Positions 23,801-32,200 of a stretch of DNA of 64,000 nucleotides are shown here, one piece after another (positions within the stretch are counted from its first letter, which is position 1; every line of letters starts with the position of its first letter). Source of the stretch: Anaspis maculata (Eukaryota; Arthropoda; Insecta; Coleoptera; Scraptiidae); the NCBI GenBank assembly GCA_949128115.1, contig OX421962.1, forward strand, positions 8,464,262 through 8,528,261, written 5' to 3'. Position numbers and translations under genes: made by a program. The notes beneath the pieces were generated by a model, which had not been told where the DNA came from, did not search any database, and saw only the letters and a list, made by a program, of their open reading frames with translations.

Positions 23801-26223
23801 TAAAATTGAGATTAATACGGACTTGAAGCGAGTCTCGCTGAACGTATCTAAAGCCTGGTTCACGTGTCGTTAAGCAAAAAGCAGCTGATACAGGCGAGTG
23901 CAGAATAAAAGCTTGGTTTACGGGAAACGCAGCTTTATCAAAGCGATATTACAAAATACCTATTGCTTTTAAAACAAATTCCTCCAAAAGTTACTAAAGC
24001 CTCGTTCACTCTTTGCTGTTGAATTGAGATTCATACGGACTTGAAGCGAGTCTCGCTGAACGTATCTAAAGCCTGGTTCACGTGTCGTTAGGAAAAAATC
24101 AGCTGATACAGGCGAGTGCAGAATAAAAGCTTGGCATACGGGAAACGCAGCTTTATCAAAGCGATATTACAAAATACCTATTGCTTTTGAAACAAATTCC
24201 TTCAAAAGTTACTAAAGCCTCGTTTACTCTTTGCTGTAGAATTGAGATTGATACGGACTTGAAGCGAGTCTCGCTAAACGTATCTAAAGCCTGGTTCACG
24301 TGTCGTTAGGAAAAAATCAGCTGATACAGGCGAGTGCAAAATGAAAGCTTGGTATACGGGAAACGCAGATTTATCAAAGCGATATTACAAAATACCTATT
24401 GCTTTTGAAACAAATTCCTCCAAAGGTTGCTGAAGCCTCGTTTACTTTTTGCTGTAGAATTGAGATTGATACGGACTTGAAGCGAGTCTCGCTGAGCGTA
24501 TCTAAACTGAAAACCACTGAAAGACATTGATTTTGTGGCAATACGCTACCAAAAGACACCAACGGGACCAGGGAGCAAAATAGGGGTGTTGGACGGAGAG
24601 AAGCTAAGAAGAAAGCGTCGTAAAACAAGAAACAGGGCTAAACATCGCAGCAATCGTAAAAAAAACATTGAAATAAAGGAATAAATTACACGGGAAGGGA
24701 AGAAAGTCACGAAAGATAGGCAGTTTGGACGTGTAATTTCTCTATTTGCTTTTCAATTCATGTGAGTGTTTTTTCTTTAGAATGGCAATAGCGTACTGCG
24801 CTTTGTGGAGCACATGCATTTCCACACGAAAGTGATGTTAGGCAGCCAACAATACAGCAGAGCCGTTTTTCCGTGTTGCCTACGTCGAGCCCGTTGAAGC
24901 CTATCGAGAGTTTCGTATTGGTCGTGCATGACACAAAAGCTGAAATATCTGGCACGTATTCTGTTTCCATCTCTTCAGCATACACTTTGAAAAGCACAAT
25001 AACCACAGACGATAACCTGGCTGCAATGAGCAATGTCGCACGCAGCAGTCGGCTAGTTGTGATGTTCTGAAATTGTGATTAAGGGAAGTGGGCGATGTTC
25101 AAGTGCAAAAATGGAATAAAATAACGTGAGTAAATCGCATTCTTCCGTACCTGCATCGACTCATAATTGCATAAGGAAGAGAATGGTGATAAAATCGTTA
25201 CTGTAAAATGTACGGCTTCGAGTCCCCTTTATGACACAGTCACTGAAATTCAATACAGATTTGGTGGTTGATTTTTTTGTACTCATCACTTTGCCATTAA
25301 CAGTTCACTCAAGTATTTAGAAATAACGAAATGCTGAATACAGGGGCTTGATTGGCTAAAGCAAGTTTTTTAGCACTGTTGTCAAGGTAACCAGACGCAA
25401 TTCCAGACGCAAGTTGGACTTAAAATTGAGCCCTGAGACTGTGTCCTACCGGAAAGCCTTGCGTTTGTTCGGAAACCGAAATACGTACCTCATGAACGTC
25501 TTATCCGGATCGAAATCCAAATGCAGCTCTCTGTACGACAGCACCAGCAAAATCGGCATTTCCAGAGCGGCATGCAGGAAAAACTTGGCGGGCGTCAGCA
25601 CCTCGTTGAAAATAAAATACAAGCTACGAAACGAGCAAGTGCTCTGCTTCAGCATCCGCCTCGGGTTCTCGCTCTTCAGCAGCTGGAGCTTGGCCAGCTC
25701 GACCAGCAGCTTGAGCATGTGCTTCATGTCGTCGGGAAGCAGACAGGAGGCGTACAGCCCGGTGACTATGCACTGCAAAACTTGCAGGTGCTGCGCCGGC
25801 TCCTCGTGCCGTTCGCCGGCGAACAGCCACTGGGCCAGCTGTTCGGGCTGCGACCGCAAGATCTGCAGCAGGCCTTCGATTTTCACCGTGGCGTGAAAGC
25901 CGAGCACGCCCTTGGCCTCGACAAAGTCCGCATTGACGATCGACTGGACGCGTTCGTAGTTTCTCGACGTGAACTCCCGCTGCGCCAGCAGCAGCAGCCT
26001 CTGCTTCGTCGTCATCCATGTCGACTCGAGCAACTCATTCGTCTTGATCTTGATCTGCAAAAGGTCAATGGTAACACAGGGACTCGGTGATTGACGGCGA
26101 GAAGCTTACGCATTTGTTCAGGTCTTGGATGTTTTGCTTTTCGCTGCTGATGAACAGTTTCTCTTTGCGCAATTGCGACAGGAAGTCGTACACATCCTGT
26201 TCGTCACCGTCGGTGTCCTTCAT
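2007..26223 (-). CDS. GAPVD1: GAPVD1 / RME-6: GTPase-activating and VPS9 domain protein, N-terminal 1,071 residues (partial)
   Basis: Spliced minus-strand gene. In animals this protein acts at the plasma membrane and early endosomes: it pairs a RasGAP-like domain with a C-terminal VPS9 domain that activates Rab5. Coding exons: 26223-26110, 26054-25489, 18839-18650, 17207-16863, 16051-15817, 9221-8342, 2889-2007. All junctions are GT-AG, phases agree at every join, and the coding length is 3,213 bases. The N-terminus (YDFLSQLRKEKLFISSEKQ) resembles the start of animal GAPVD1. The RasGAP-like region runs from about residue 100 to 410, with NPRRML at 168-173 and PEQYGI at 311-316. The middle has family landmarks SDNLEAISE (586-594) and SETWSTDV (711-718). 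The VPS9 domain is outside the window. Start: the ATG at 26223 lies 9 bases inside its exon and matches the family N-terminus. Repeats fill the introns. Confidence 0.93.
3374..3413. repeat. Perfect 16-bp-stem hairpin
   Basis: ATTTGGCGTTCCTTTT is followed by an 8-base AT loop and then its exact reverse complement. It lies within intron 6 of GAPVD1. It resembles a transposon end pair or a recent palindromic duplication; no terminator role is implied in a eukaryote. Confidence 0.7.
4750..5215. other. GC-richer unassigned block, possibly a dispersed repeat
   Basis: This block is visibly more GC-rich than its flanks, starts after a run of AT-rich DNA and ends with an A-rich stretch (AAGAAATCTAGAATCAC). 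It contains several short self-complementary words such as GGTGTTAACCACAACC and carries no convincing ORF. The sharp composition edges suggest a dispersed repeat (SINE or non-LTR 5-prime piece), but no second copy is present in this window and I cannot name the family. Confidence 0.3.
8342..9221 (-). CDS. GAPVD1: GAPVD1 exon 6 (residues 484-777)
   Basis: Begins with TA after a TTTTTTTCAG acceptor, completing a Val codon with the last G of exon 5, and ends with AG before GTAATT. It encodes the acidic, disordered middle of the protein with the best family landmarks: SDNLEAISEAAS then SSLDLEEN, DDKFCKFEIKKLLEGD, SETWSTDV and ISETQSESAWSTDV. These match the spacing and order of the same blocks in animal GAPVD1 proteins. 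A small internal repeat, SGRGTPNISGRDTP, is also visible. Confidence 0.93.
9249..9420. repeat. Two tandem 86-bp copies next to the exon 6 acceptor
   Basis: The unit beginning AGTTGAACCAAAGAAATTGA and ending TTGCGCGCT occurs twice, at 9249-9334 and 9335-9420, with no difference that I can see. It starts 28 bases upstream (in minus-strand sense) of the exon 6 boundary at 9221, within intron 5. Identity of the two units points to a very recent duplication or an assembly artefact. Confidence 0.85.
9421..11837. other. Intron 5, left part: no supported gene
   Basis: Part of GAPVD1 intron 5 (15816-9222). Several plus-strand ORFs of 67-151 codons exist (for example 10902-11357), rich in Ser/Arg and in out-of-frame overlap, with no domain I recognise. 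Two short similar peptides, SKSGDFAS at about 9632 and 11013, hint at repeat copies but do not identify a family. Confidence 0.4.
11838..12235 (+). mobile_element. LTR-like repeat copy 2 with primer-binding-site-like end
   Basis: Second copy of the repeat at 1475-1860, same orientation, diverged by many substitutions and short indels. It shares the ACGACAGGTA, GCCAACCGGCACCTGTTCAT, AATACTGTGGCGCCC and CCTGAATAAGACAGA blocks. The TGGCGCC word near 12150 is the putative primer-binding site. Downstream (12236-12553) no Gag reading is recognisable; the AAGTCGCACCGA word seen right after copy 1 reappears about 90 bases later here, so copy 2 carries an insertion or copy 1 a deletion. Confidence 0.45.
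13313..15062. mobile_element. Foldback element, about 1.75 kb, with tetranucleotide arrays in the arms
   Basis: The left end (AAGGACCCCGCACAAAAAGT) is repeated in inverse orientation at the right end. The arms, about 13313-13770 and 14640-15062, stay recognisably complementary for some 400 bases; both contain a TACAGGGTGTGCTTTTTTTC-like block and a GTCT/AGAC tetranucleotide array (13700-13760 and 14645-14672). The central 850 bases are unique. No transposase reading is present. It sits in intron 5 of GAPVD1. Confidence 0.75.
15817..16051 (-). CDS. GAPVD1: GAPVD1 exon 5 (residues 406-484)
   Basis: Starts after an AAAACAAACAG acceptor with INLLQKVHNALNEG and ends with CTTGG before GTAAAT, phase 1. 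The first helix continues the end of the RasGAP region; after it come five His residues and a Lys/Arg/Ser-rich stretch (KKRSSLGSVTIEEQMASL), typical of a regulatory linker. Confidence 0.9.
16863..17207 (-). CDS. GAPVD1: GAPVD1 exon 4 (residues 291-405), RasGAP core
   Basis: Starts after TTTTTGCAG with ANAIVTELIFTLYICPAILD and ends with GCCGTTTTG before GTTAGT, phase 0 on both sides. It carries the ICPAILDPEQYGI and ARHNLMQVAQILQFLAL blocks, which correspond to the ICPAVVNPEQYGI and ARFNLMQVGRLL-type blocks of animal GAPVD1. This is the most diagnostic exon for the family. Confidence 0.95.
17208..18649 (-). other. GAPVD1 intron 3 (1,442 bp)
   Basis: GTGTGT donor at 18649 and TTTTTGCAG acceptor ending at 17208 (minus strand). 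No coding exon, no clear repeat copy shared with the rest of the window. ORFs in it are short and lack family signals. Confidence 0.7.
18650..18839 (-). CDS. GAPVD1: GAPVD1 exon 3 (residues 227-290)
   Basis: Begins with G after an AAACTTTGCAG acceptor, finishing the Arg codon begun in exon 2, then YNQNELEFKSAEDYRAEVVE. It ends SKE before GTGTGT, phase 0. The FPEAIAWIVSQISKLI block matches the FPHSLRWIVSQMYKTL-type block of animal GAPVD1, in the RasGAP-like region. Confidence 0.92.
18995..19520. mobile_element. Foldback element whose arm carries tRNA-like A and B boxes
   Basis: Left end GCTGGTTGGATAGGTACGT and right end ACGTACCTATCCAGCC are inverted copies, and the match continues inward for about 250 bases per arm to a short centre near 19270-19300. 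The left arm contains AAGCACAGTGG (19073-19083), close to the Pol III A-box consensus TRGCNNAGYNGG, and GGCTCGATTCC (about 19127-19137), close to the B-box GGTTCGANTCC. This suggests a tRNA-derived SINE duplicated head to head. The right arm carries the degraded mirror copy. Confidence 0.65.
20232..20338 (+). repeat. Left flanking direct repeat of the 218-bp array
   Basis: About 105 bases, starting AGCGGAACCGGGGAGCAAAA, that recur in the same orientation on the other side of the array (24561-24663) with roughly 80-85 percent identity by eye. It directly precedes the first array unit. Short ORFs running across it are Lys/Arg-rich and look non-coding. Confidence 0.75.
20347..24508 (+). repeat. 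Tandem array: about 19-20 units of about 218 bp
   Basis: Units start with GCCTGGTTCACGTGTCGTTA and end with CGCTGAACGTATCTAAA. Unit starts are at 20347, 20565, 20751, 20969, 21187, 21419, 21651, 21868, 22086, 22305, 22523, 22755, 22979, 23198, 23417, 23635, 23853, 24071 and 24289. Most are 217-219 bases; three are 232 because of a GATATTCC or TACTAT insertion, one is 224, and one (20565) is 186 through a deletion. The array is intronic and non-coding: the ORFs on either strand are repeats of the same short frame. It is a satellite-like minisatellite. Confidence 0.95.
20800..22830 (+). repeat. Higher-order duplication inside the array (offset 1,336 bp)
   Basis: Units starting at 20969, 21187 and 21419 reappear at 22305, 22523 and 22755 with the same private variants: a CTCCCTGAACG change, a GATACGTACTTG change, an AACAAATTCGTCC change and the 232-base insertion form. 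The offset is exactly 1,336 bases for each pair, equal to six units. This shows unequal exchange of multi-unit blocks rather than one-by-one slippage. Confidence 0.85.
24561..24663 (+). repeat. Right flanking direct repeat of the 218-bp array
   Basis: Partner of 20232-20338, beginning AACGGGACCAGGGAGCAAAA. It lies about 50 bases after the last array unit and before the small secreted-protein gene. Confidence 0.75.
24758..25156 (-). CDS. Putative secreted cysteine-rich protein, 104 residues, two exons, nested in GAPVD1 intron 2
   Basis: Predicted from sequence only; no family recognised. Exon 1 (ATG CAG, 25156-25151) ends at a GTACGG donor; an 84-base intron ends in CACAATTTCAG; exon 2 is 25066-24758 with a TGA stop. 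The joined product begins MQNITTSRLLRATLLIAARL, a basic start followed by a hydrophobic stretch (about residues 9-27), and a likely signal-peptidase site after VYA (about residue 32). The mature part has seven Cys, including CC and a CGNAC motif near the C-terminus. It is on the same strand as GAPVD1, wholly within its intron 2. The short first exon is the weak point; a longer 5-prime exon or a pseudogene is possible. An odd number of Cys leaves one unpaired or suggests an unseen exon. Confidence 0.4.
25489..26054 (-). CDS. GAPVD1: GAPVD1 exon 2 (residues 39-227)
   Basis: Starts after CCTTTTGCAG with IKIKTNELLESTWMTTKQRL and ends ATGAG before GTACGT, phase 2. It carries the N-terminal helical part and the first half of the RasGAP-like region; SENPRRMLKQSTCSFRSLYF (about residues 166-185) aligns with the SDNPRRLLRRGTCAF-type block in which the GAP arginine region lies in this family. 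Strongly GC-rich compared with the introns. Confidence 0.95.
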
Positions 26224-26231
26224 ATTTGGAG
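26110..26231 (-). CDS. GAPVD1: GAPVD1 exon 1 (start codon at 26223; residues 1-38)
   Basis: The exon opens after a TTTTGTTGCAG acceptor at 26232; eight bases of 5-prime UTR precede ATG at 26223. It encodes MKDTDGDEQDVYDFLSQLRK and ends DLNKC before GTAAGC, phase 0. Intron 1 (26109-26055) is only 55 bases. The sequence upstream of the acceptor is in frame and open but does not look like the family, so the ATG inside this exon is preferred. Confidence 0.88.
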
Positions 26232-26422
26232 CTGCAACAAAACGGATTCGTAGCAGTGGATTTGTACTGTCGCAGATGTATTGCTGGGGCTGAGTTTTTC
26301 GGAATTCCAACGGTTTTACAGCGCTGACAAAAGAGGACAAGGAAAAAATGCTGGTGGGTGGTTGTTGTTATTGTTCGGGAGAAGTAACCTCGAAAATTTC
26401 GCTTCAATTTCAGGAATCGTAC

Positions 26423-26600
26423 CTCGTTAGGGGTGACGGTTCGGTTCCTACATGAAATCCAAGATGATTTACGCTGGGGCAGCTTGTCTAGGGTGAAATT
26501 CTTGGAGGAGTATTGTTTTGACACATTAATTTCATCACAATGACGTTTGTTGACAGCTGAGTGGCAGCCGAGACGCAAACCTTTCGCTGCGCGAATGCGC
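26423..26600 (-). other. Candidate 5-prime untranslated exon of GAPVD1
   Basis: Because exon 1 begins at a splice acceptor, a leader exon must lie upstream. The nearest plausible donor is ACGAG followed by GTACGA at 26422 (minus strand). The GC-rich GCGCGAATGCGCGATT stretch near 26585-26605 could belong to the promoter. The 5-prime end cannot be fixed from sequence. Confidence 0.25.
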
Positions 26601-27784
26601 GATTCCTATCACAGATTCCTATTTTGTACTTTCTCCGTGCGCTGTGTCCGTGTGTTTTGTACTTATTAAAATAAATTCATGAACAATTGATTTTCGAGAA
26701 AAGCACGTGAACGTTTCTATTTTTGTTCAGTCATTCGATTAGTCCAATGTACGCAGTGGAACAAAAATCTTTAAAATTACAGTTTTCTTCAGCCGACGTT
26801 CGAACTGTCGCTGCACTGTCACCAACATCTATAATGTCAGATCGTGAAAAAAGGCATCATATCAGATTTTCAGGCATATTCCAGGATTTCAGCATGGAAA
26901 TGATGGAAGTTCAATGAACGAAAAGTACCCGTGGGTGTAAGACTCGAATGGCGGTTCGGGCCGTGACAATTTTTGAAGAGTTATGCAATCCGGCGTGACC
27001 TTGTGTAGCACAAGTTGCCTAAAAAAATCGCCAAAAATCGCACCTGGGGTTTTTGAGTTATTGGAGAGGGGGGGATGGCCTTGCCAGACGTCCCGATTTA
27101 GGCGGGACTGTCCCGCTTCCAATTTGTATGTCCCGCGTCCCGCCAGCTCACTTCTGATTCAAGCGATTTTTAAACAAACCGTTCAACTATCGTGTGATCG
27201 AATGAATTGTAACGTTCAATTTTCCATCTTCTGTTTTCCATTCATTCTTTTTTTTTTTTTGTTGTTTCTTTCTTTCATTCATTTTCCAAAATTATCGGCT
27301 AGTGTGTACGAGATTTTCATTTCAATTTATATTCTACGGTGTATTGTATCAAAAACTTTGTTATTTATTCCGTTTCTTCTGAAAAAGATAAGCGCCTTCT
27401 TTGGAATCAGTGAAAAGGTGCGAAGAATTATTTTTGCGATTTAATATAATTTTCGACGTCCTGCTGAAAAGAGGTTTCGTTTGCTATATGTCTTGAATTG
27501 TCTTGTTCACTTGAAGTTTATCGTTTGGAACTATTTGGCAGACAATCGAACACATTTTTGTGGATCAACCGGCCGGAACCTCACAAAGTTCGAAATAGAG
27601 TTCGATCGACGTATTGTCGGATTTCTAGTACCTAGCAGGCACGATTCGAAATTTCTCAAAAGCCGCCTACCATCCTGAGGTATGACGATCATTTGAAAAG
27701 TCTCACTTTTGATGTTACGTTGATTTGATTTTCAGGCTTCTTTTCTGTCGCCGTATCTTTCTGTACCCATCGTAGTAGGTAGGT
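26601..27784. other. Intergenic region without a supported gene
   Basis: No coding region recognised. At 27086-27140 the sequence repeats TCCCG/CGGGA words (GACGTCCCGATTTAGGCGGG and relatives), a pattern often seen near transposon ends. Several ORFs up to 153 codons (26983-27444) are hydrophobic and AT-rich and look like chance readings. Confidence 0.5.
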
Positions 27785-28612
27785 AGGTATAGTAGGTTCA
27801 CTTGTACCGTGATTCTAGTAGGCTGGGCAAATTTCACAGTTTGGCATTGTAGACTTCACGTCCAACTGCCTAGTGTGCGCCTGAGCGTCTGGCTTCGAAA
27901 GATAGGTTATGTTGGTGTGATGGTGTGTTGACTGTTGCTGTCAAAAATGGAAAATTTACCGAAATCAACTTTGCAAATTGCAAATATGGAGTGGATGTTG
28001 TTCACCTTTCACAAGCTCCGCAAATTTCTTGTTCCAGTACGATGTCCTGAGCAGTGAAATCAAGTATTAACGCCGATGAATCCCATCCCCACAAAAATTA
28101 GGAGGGTTCAGCTTCCCATCGTTTCCAGCCTTCCAGAGTGTGGGTACTTCTTTTAAAAACCAGGAATAGTTCACAATGCTTCCATATTATGTGGTTTTTG
28201 AAAATAGATCCACGTCTTCTCCGCAAAGCTGAACGTTATGGGGTACATGCCCAGCACCCATCCGGCCATTTTTTCTCCCAGAAGCGAGTTCTTGATGGCA
28301 CTCTCGAGGACTTTAAAATGGGCACTGGACGTTATTGTTCAAGACACAAGCTGAGGCGCAAACACAGTTTTCACAGTAATGGGCATAATTTCACCACAAT
28401 TTTCGTGAAACTCGTGATTTTCAGTCTATTTGACACTCGATCTGACAAACGGTAGAGTTGTTGATCTTGTCGTCAAGCTTAAACTTTCAAATATCAATGC
28501 AACCAACTTCCAAGTTCTAGGGAGTTTTCAAATATCAGATTTGAAAACTTAGAAACAAAATCTCACAGCCAACTAGAATCACGGTACAAGTGAACCTACC
28601 ATACCTATCGTG
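27785..28612. mobile_element. Foldback element, about 0.83 kb
   Basis: Left end GTAGGTTCACTTGTACCGTG and its inverted partner CACGGTACAAGTGAACCTAC at about 28583-28602 mark a terminal inverted repeat of about 45 bases (TACCATACCTA extends it). The 700-base interior is unique and shows no transposase. Confidence 0.7.
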
Positions 28613-29170
28613 CGATATCTAATTGGAATTTCACCGAAATTATTACTAATAAAAAGCCGCACACCATCAAGGTATTTTATATCGTTTAGTTGGTTTCTTT
28701 ATTTCTCCATGAGAGATCTTTTTTCCAATATTGTTTCAGGCTTTTATTTTTTTCCCCATTTCCGTAACTTTCTATTTTGATTGCTTCGTTCGGATTGTGC
28801 TGTATGCTGGAGGCTGGAGTTGAAGAAACTACATTTTTGGAATCCACGTTTACCATCACGTACATCACTTCAGCGCACACATGAGAACGCATACCTGCAG
28901 AGCGCGGTAATTCCAATTTTGACGCACGAAGTGTCACTGTCAATGGCAACTGTCAATCAATAATCGAAATGTAAACAAACAACAAACATACCCTCCTAAC
29001 CATTCAACATTTAATATTGTTCAGGAATGAAATGTTACAGAAAGACGCAGAAAAGATTCAGATGATACGCAACACAACGAGCTGCAAGGCGATCAACGAA
29101 ACAAGAGCGTTATTTGGTTAGATCTGTCGAAACGTCAAATCGACGTCAAGCGCTGTCAGCTGAAATTTGC
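28613..29170. other. Unassigned DNA
   Basis: No supported gene. A short, in-frame-looking peptide around 29030-29110 (EMLQKDAEKIQMIRNTTSCK) has a helical look but no start, stop or homolog that I recognise. Confidence 0.35.
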
Positions 29171-29177
29171 GTGACAT

Positions 29178-29311
29178 CGGGTGCTTTCCACCTAGCTCCA
29201 AGTTTGGTACACCTTCCATTTGCGCACGTGCGGGTTCCAAACGGTGCTTTCCATCTACGTGTTCTTACCTGGTTTTGTGCCGTCCGGTGGATCACCTAAA
29301 ATTCTGTGCCG
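29178..29311 (+). mobile_element. MITE family 1, partial copy
   Basis: Starts with GGGTGCTTTCCACCTAG and continues through GCGGGTTCCAAACGGTGCTT, TCCATCTACGTGTT and GGATCACCTAAAATT blocks, which are shared with the copies at 34732, 34922, 47197 and 58101. It lacks the right terminal repeat, ending near a GTGCCGTCGGAAGG word, so it is truncated. Confidence 0.75.
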
Positions 29312-29544
29312 TCGGAAGGCACACCGGAAACGGATGCGACAAATGACGTACCGTCAGCTGTAATCCAGCACTCCGTTGTCATATGTCTCTCTCTGTGTCG
29401 TTTCATCCATGCATCCGTGTTTTATTTTATTTCTCTGCAGGGATAACGTACGATCGATTGAGATTTGCGCTGCCATTTATTTATTTCTGAATGCCATAGT
29501 CATCTTTCGCCTCCAGACCAGAGATTTTGCGTCGGTCAACGATG

Positions 29545-29627
29545 CCGGTGCTTTCCATCTAGGTGTACCCAATCGTGGAACATGTTCCGTCTGGTGGTAT
29601 TTGTACCATCTAGGTGGAAAGCACCCA
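29545..29627 (+). mobile_element. MITE family 1, internally deleted 83-bp copy
   Basis: Both ends are present (GGTGCTTTCCATCTAGGTG and CTAGGTGGAAAGCACCC) but the middle is reduced to a GGAACATGTTCCGTCTGGTG block. An inverted relative of the same short form is at 34628-34707. Confidence 0.75.
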
Positions 29628-29647
29628 AATACACACGCACACCGTAT

Positions 29648-29800
29648 TGTGTGCTTTCCATTTACCGACACAAGTCGACTTGTGTTGACACAAATCGACA
29701 CAAATGCGTTCCATTTGATCTGTTTTCCTTTGTCTCATCGACACAAGCTAACACAAGCTGACACAAACCGACACAAATGTTTTAAATGGAAAGCGCCCAT
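29648..29800 (+). mobile_element. MITE family 2 (GACACAA-rich), copy 1
   Basis: Terminal inverted repeat of the form GTGCTTTCCATTTA and AAATGGAAAGCGCCC. The interior is built from repeated GACACAA words around an ACACAAGTCGACTTGTGT palindrome. Copies 2 and 3 are at 39528 and 39726. The ends resemble those of MITE family 1 (GTGCTTTCCA), so both probably use the same transposase. Confidence 0.8.
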
Positions 29801-30918
29801 TACAGTGTTGTCAACTTGTTGTCGTGATATAGATATGGCAACGTCCTACTTTCACAGGTATGCGCAGAAGCCTTTGGACCAAACACGGACCTGTTGCCGA
29901 ATCTAAGAGCCACCCTTCCCGCTGGACTGTTAGCGCTGGTGCCAGTGCAGCCGAAAATCAAAATTATTGAAAACCTTTTTTTTTGGAAATTCGTATTGAG
30001 TGTACGTGAAGTGATGATTTTATTCAGGGTGCTATATTATTCTGCTAAACGATTTTGCTAGTAACCACGCTGTCAAATTGCCGTGGTTAACAAGAATTTG
30101 TGCACGCAAGTCAAATTGGGAAGATAGCTAGTTTTTTACCCGCGTTGCCTCATTTTTCTTGGGTCCATACTAAATTGAAAAGTCGTTCAATGTCCTGTGG
30201 TACGTTAGGTTATTAGATAGCTAGATATTTCGTTGCACAGCTGTGAAACAAATTGAAGCTCTAACTCCAAACATTTGCCTTTTTTTAACATCATCAATTG
30301 AGTAATTGCTTTTCAATTGGGTAATCCTGGCCTGGAACCTAGGGTAAGTAATAAGGTATTCTGTTACTTCCACCTGCAATAAGTTTTTGTTCAATCCGAG
30401 GTTCAATCCATCAATATGAACCACCAAAAATCGCTTTCGGATTTCTTTGATAGCTGAAATATTATAGTTTTATCATTGATTGGACCTACCCTTTTTTTTG
30501 TGACTGATTCTTTACATGCTTGATACTTATTTATTTTGACCTTATAATTTGAGTTCAAACTTTCTCTTGAACTTATCAGTTTTCTACTTCTAGTATAACA
30601 CAACCACACACCAAGCTATTGTTATTGGAAGTCTCGCCGTAGCTTTTAATTATTGTTTTGTAGTCGTACACCTGTTTAAATTAAACCTCTGATTATTGTA
30701 ATTTTTTTTTTTTTAACTTGTTACTTTCGGGTTTGTGTAAGTATTTAGTATTTCATTTCTTTTGAGAAGTACAGTTATCGACTTTGATCGTGAGCATCGT
30801 AAACAAATCCGTGGCGCCGTTTTCTATCTGAATTGAACCCAGCCCTCTCCTTGTTGCTGGCCAGGGCCGATGCTCACGAAGAAATAGCAAAATCAAACTT
30901 AACCGTTTGCGGCGTGAC

Positions 30919-31022
30919 AGAATTCTTATTTCAGGTAGGCTCGAGGGTAGGCTGTGGCCTGGTCAAATTCAAGGGTTCGAAGCTGCGTTCGGCTAGGACA
31001 CAGCCTGCCTAAAATAAGAATT
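30919..31022. mobile_element. Hairpin element with AGGCTGTG core, copy 1
   Basis: Arms AATTCTTATTTCAGGTAGGC and GCCTGCCTAAAATAAGAATT flank a core containing GTAGGCTGTGGCCTGGTCAA and GACACAGCCT. The same core occurs at 35758-35881 and 44257-44382, and half of it at 55487-55531. Confidence 0.8.
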
Positions 31023-31104
31023 CATCTGATCACACGATAGTAGGTATAGTTGTGATTGTATCACAAAGTTTATTCGCAGGAGAGGATCATTGTATACAAG
31101 TATA

Positions 31105-32200
31105 CAGGGTGACCCAACGAAAACAGAACAGAGGGATTTTCGGGCATTTCACCTTATTTCTTTGAAAAAAGCTCGGACAGATCGATTTTCATACCAAGGG
31201 GGACATCTAAAACCTCGTCTAAAACATACATTGGCAAATTTCTATCTTCAGCCCCCTCACCCCTACCCACCCCAACTTCGAAGTTTCAAATGATACCACC
31301 CACCTTGCGATAAATCAAATTAAAGATAATTGAATTCTCTTTCTGAATAAAATATTTCTATAACTTCCAACCCCACCCCCCTTCTTCCCAAAATTGTCTG
31401 AGTTTCCAATGTAAAATATTCTTGACGTCCTAATTCTCTTCAGTACAGTCAACGTCATCCTGCACAGCATCGAGGGAGAAAATTTTCTGTGTAAAAAGTG
31501 CCACCCAAACTCACCCCTTCACTCCCCCTCCCCAACTTCAAAATCTAAAATGACACTTCCTACTTTGTGATACATCATATTGAAGGGAATTGAATTCTCT
31601 TCCTGAATAAAATATTTTCAGAATTTTCAAAAATCCATTTTCCCCCTAAAATACTCTGAATATTCAATTTATTAGGGGAGAGGGGTTGAAAATTTGAAAA
31701 AAATGTTCTCAGAAAGAGGAATCAATTTTCTTAAATTGGATGTATCACAAACTAGGTGGAGTCTCTTAAATTTGGAAGTTGGGGTGGGGGAGAGGAAGGG
31801 GTGAATTTGGGTAGCACTTTTCTCCACCGAAAATTTTCTCCTTAGATGCTATTTAGGATGACGCTGATTGAATTGAGGAGAATTGAAGGATCGAGAATAG
31901 AAAATGGGACAGTCAGAGAAATTCAGGAAGATGGGTGGTGGGGTTAGAAATTTTGAAAATATTTTTTCCAGAAAGGTAATTTGATTCTCTTCGATTTGAT
32001 GTATCGCAAAGTAGATGGTGTCATTCGGAATTCTGAAGTTAAGGTGGGTAGGGGTGAGGGCGCTGAAGATAGAAATTTGCCAATGTATGTTTCAGATGTC
32101 CCCCTCGATATAAAAATCGACCTGTCTAAGCTTTTTTCAAAAAAATGAGGCGAAATGTCCGAAAACCCCTCTGTTCTGTTTTCGTTGGGCTACCCTGTAT
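31105..32200. mobile_element. Foldback element, about 1.1 kb, TACAGGGTG ends
   Basis: Begins TACAGGGTGACCCAACGAAA and ends with the inverted form (TTTCGTTGGGCTACCCTGTA). Arms of 500 bases or more are complementary to a centre near 31650: the left arm's CCCTCACCCCTACCCACCCC matches the right arm's GGTGGGTAGGGGTGAGGG, and GCAAATTTCTATCTTC matches GAAGATAGAAATTTGC. Nearly the whole element could form one long hairpin RNA. No transposase. Confidence 0.85.

Larger units (their letters stand above)
18840..25488 (-). other. GAPVD1 intron 2 (6,649 bp)
   Basis: GTACGT donor at 25488, TTTGCAG acceptor ending at 18840. This is the longest intron in the window. It hosts the tRNA-like foldback (18995-19520), the 218-bp tandem array (20347-24508) with its flanking direct repeats, and the small gene at 24758-25156, all described separately. 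A CACCCTGTA motif occurs near 19972. Confidence 0.85.

Noticed and set aside
20347..24508. CRISPR-like array
   Set aside because: Units are about 218 bp and repeat along their whole length with no short-repeat/spacer alternation; the host is eukaryotic.
21302..24628. Minus-strand ORFs of 64-145 codons repeated along the array
   Set aside because: They are the same frame read in each satellite unit, start at different non-ATG codons, and are not conserved in length.
29376..29906. 176-codon plus-strand ORF
   Set aside because: Runs through copies of MITE families 1 and 2; the reading is fortuitous.
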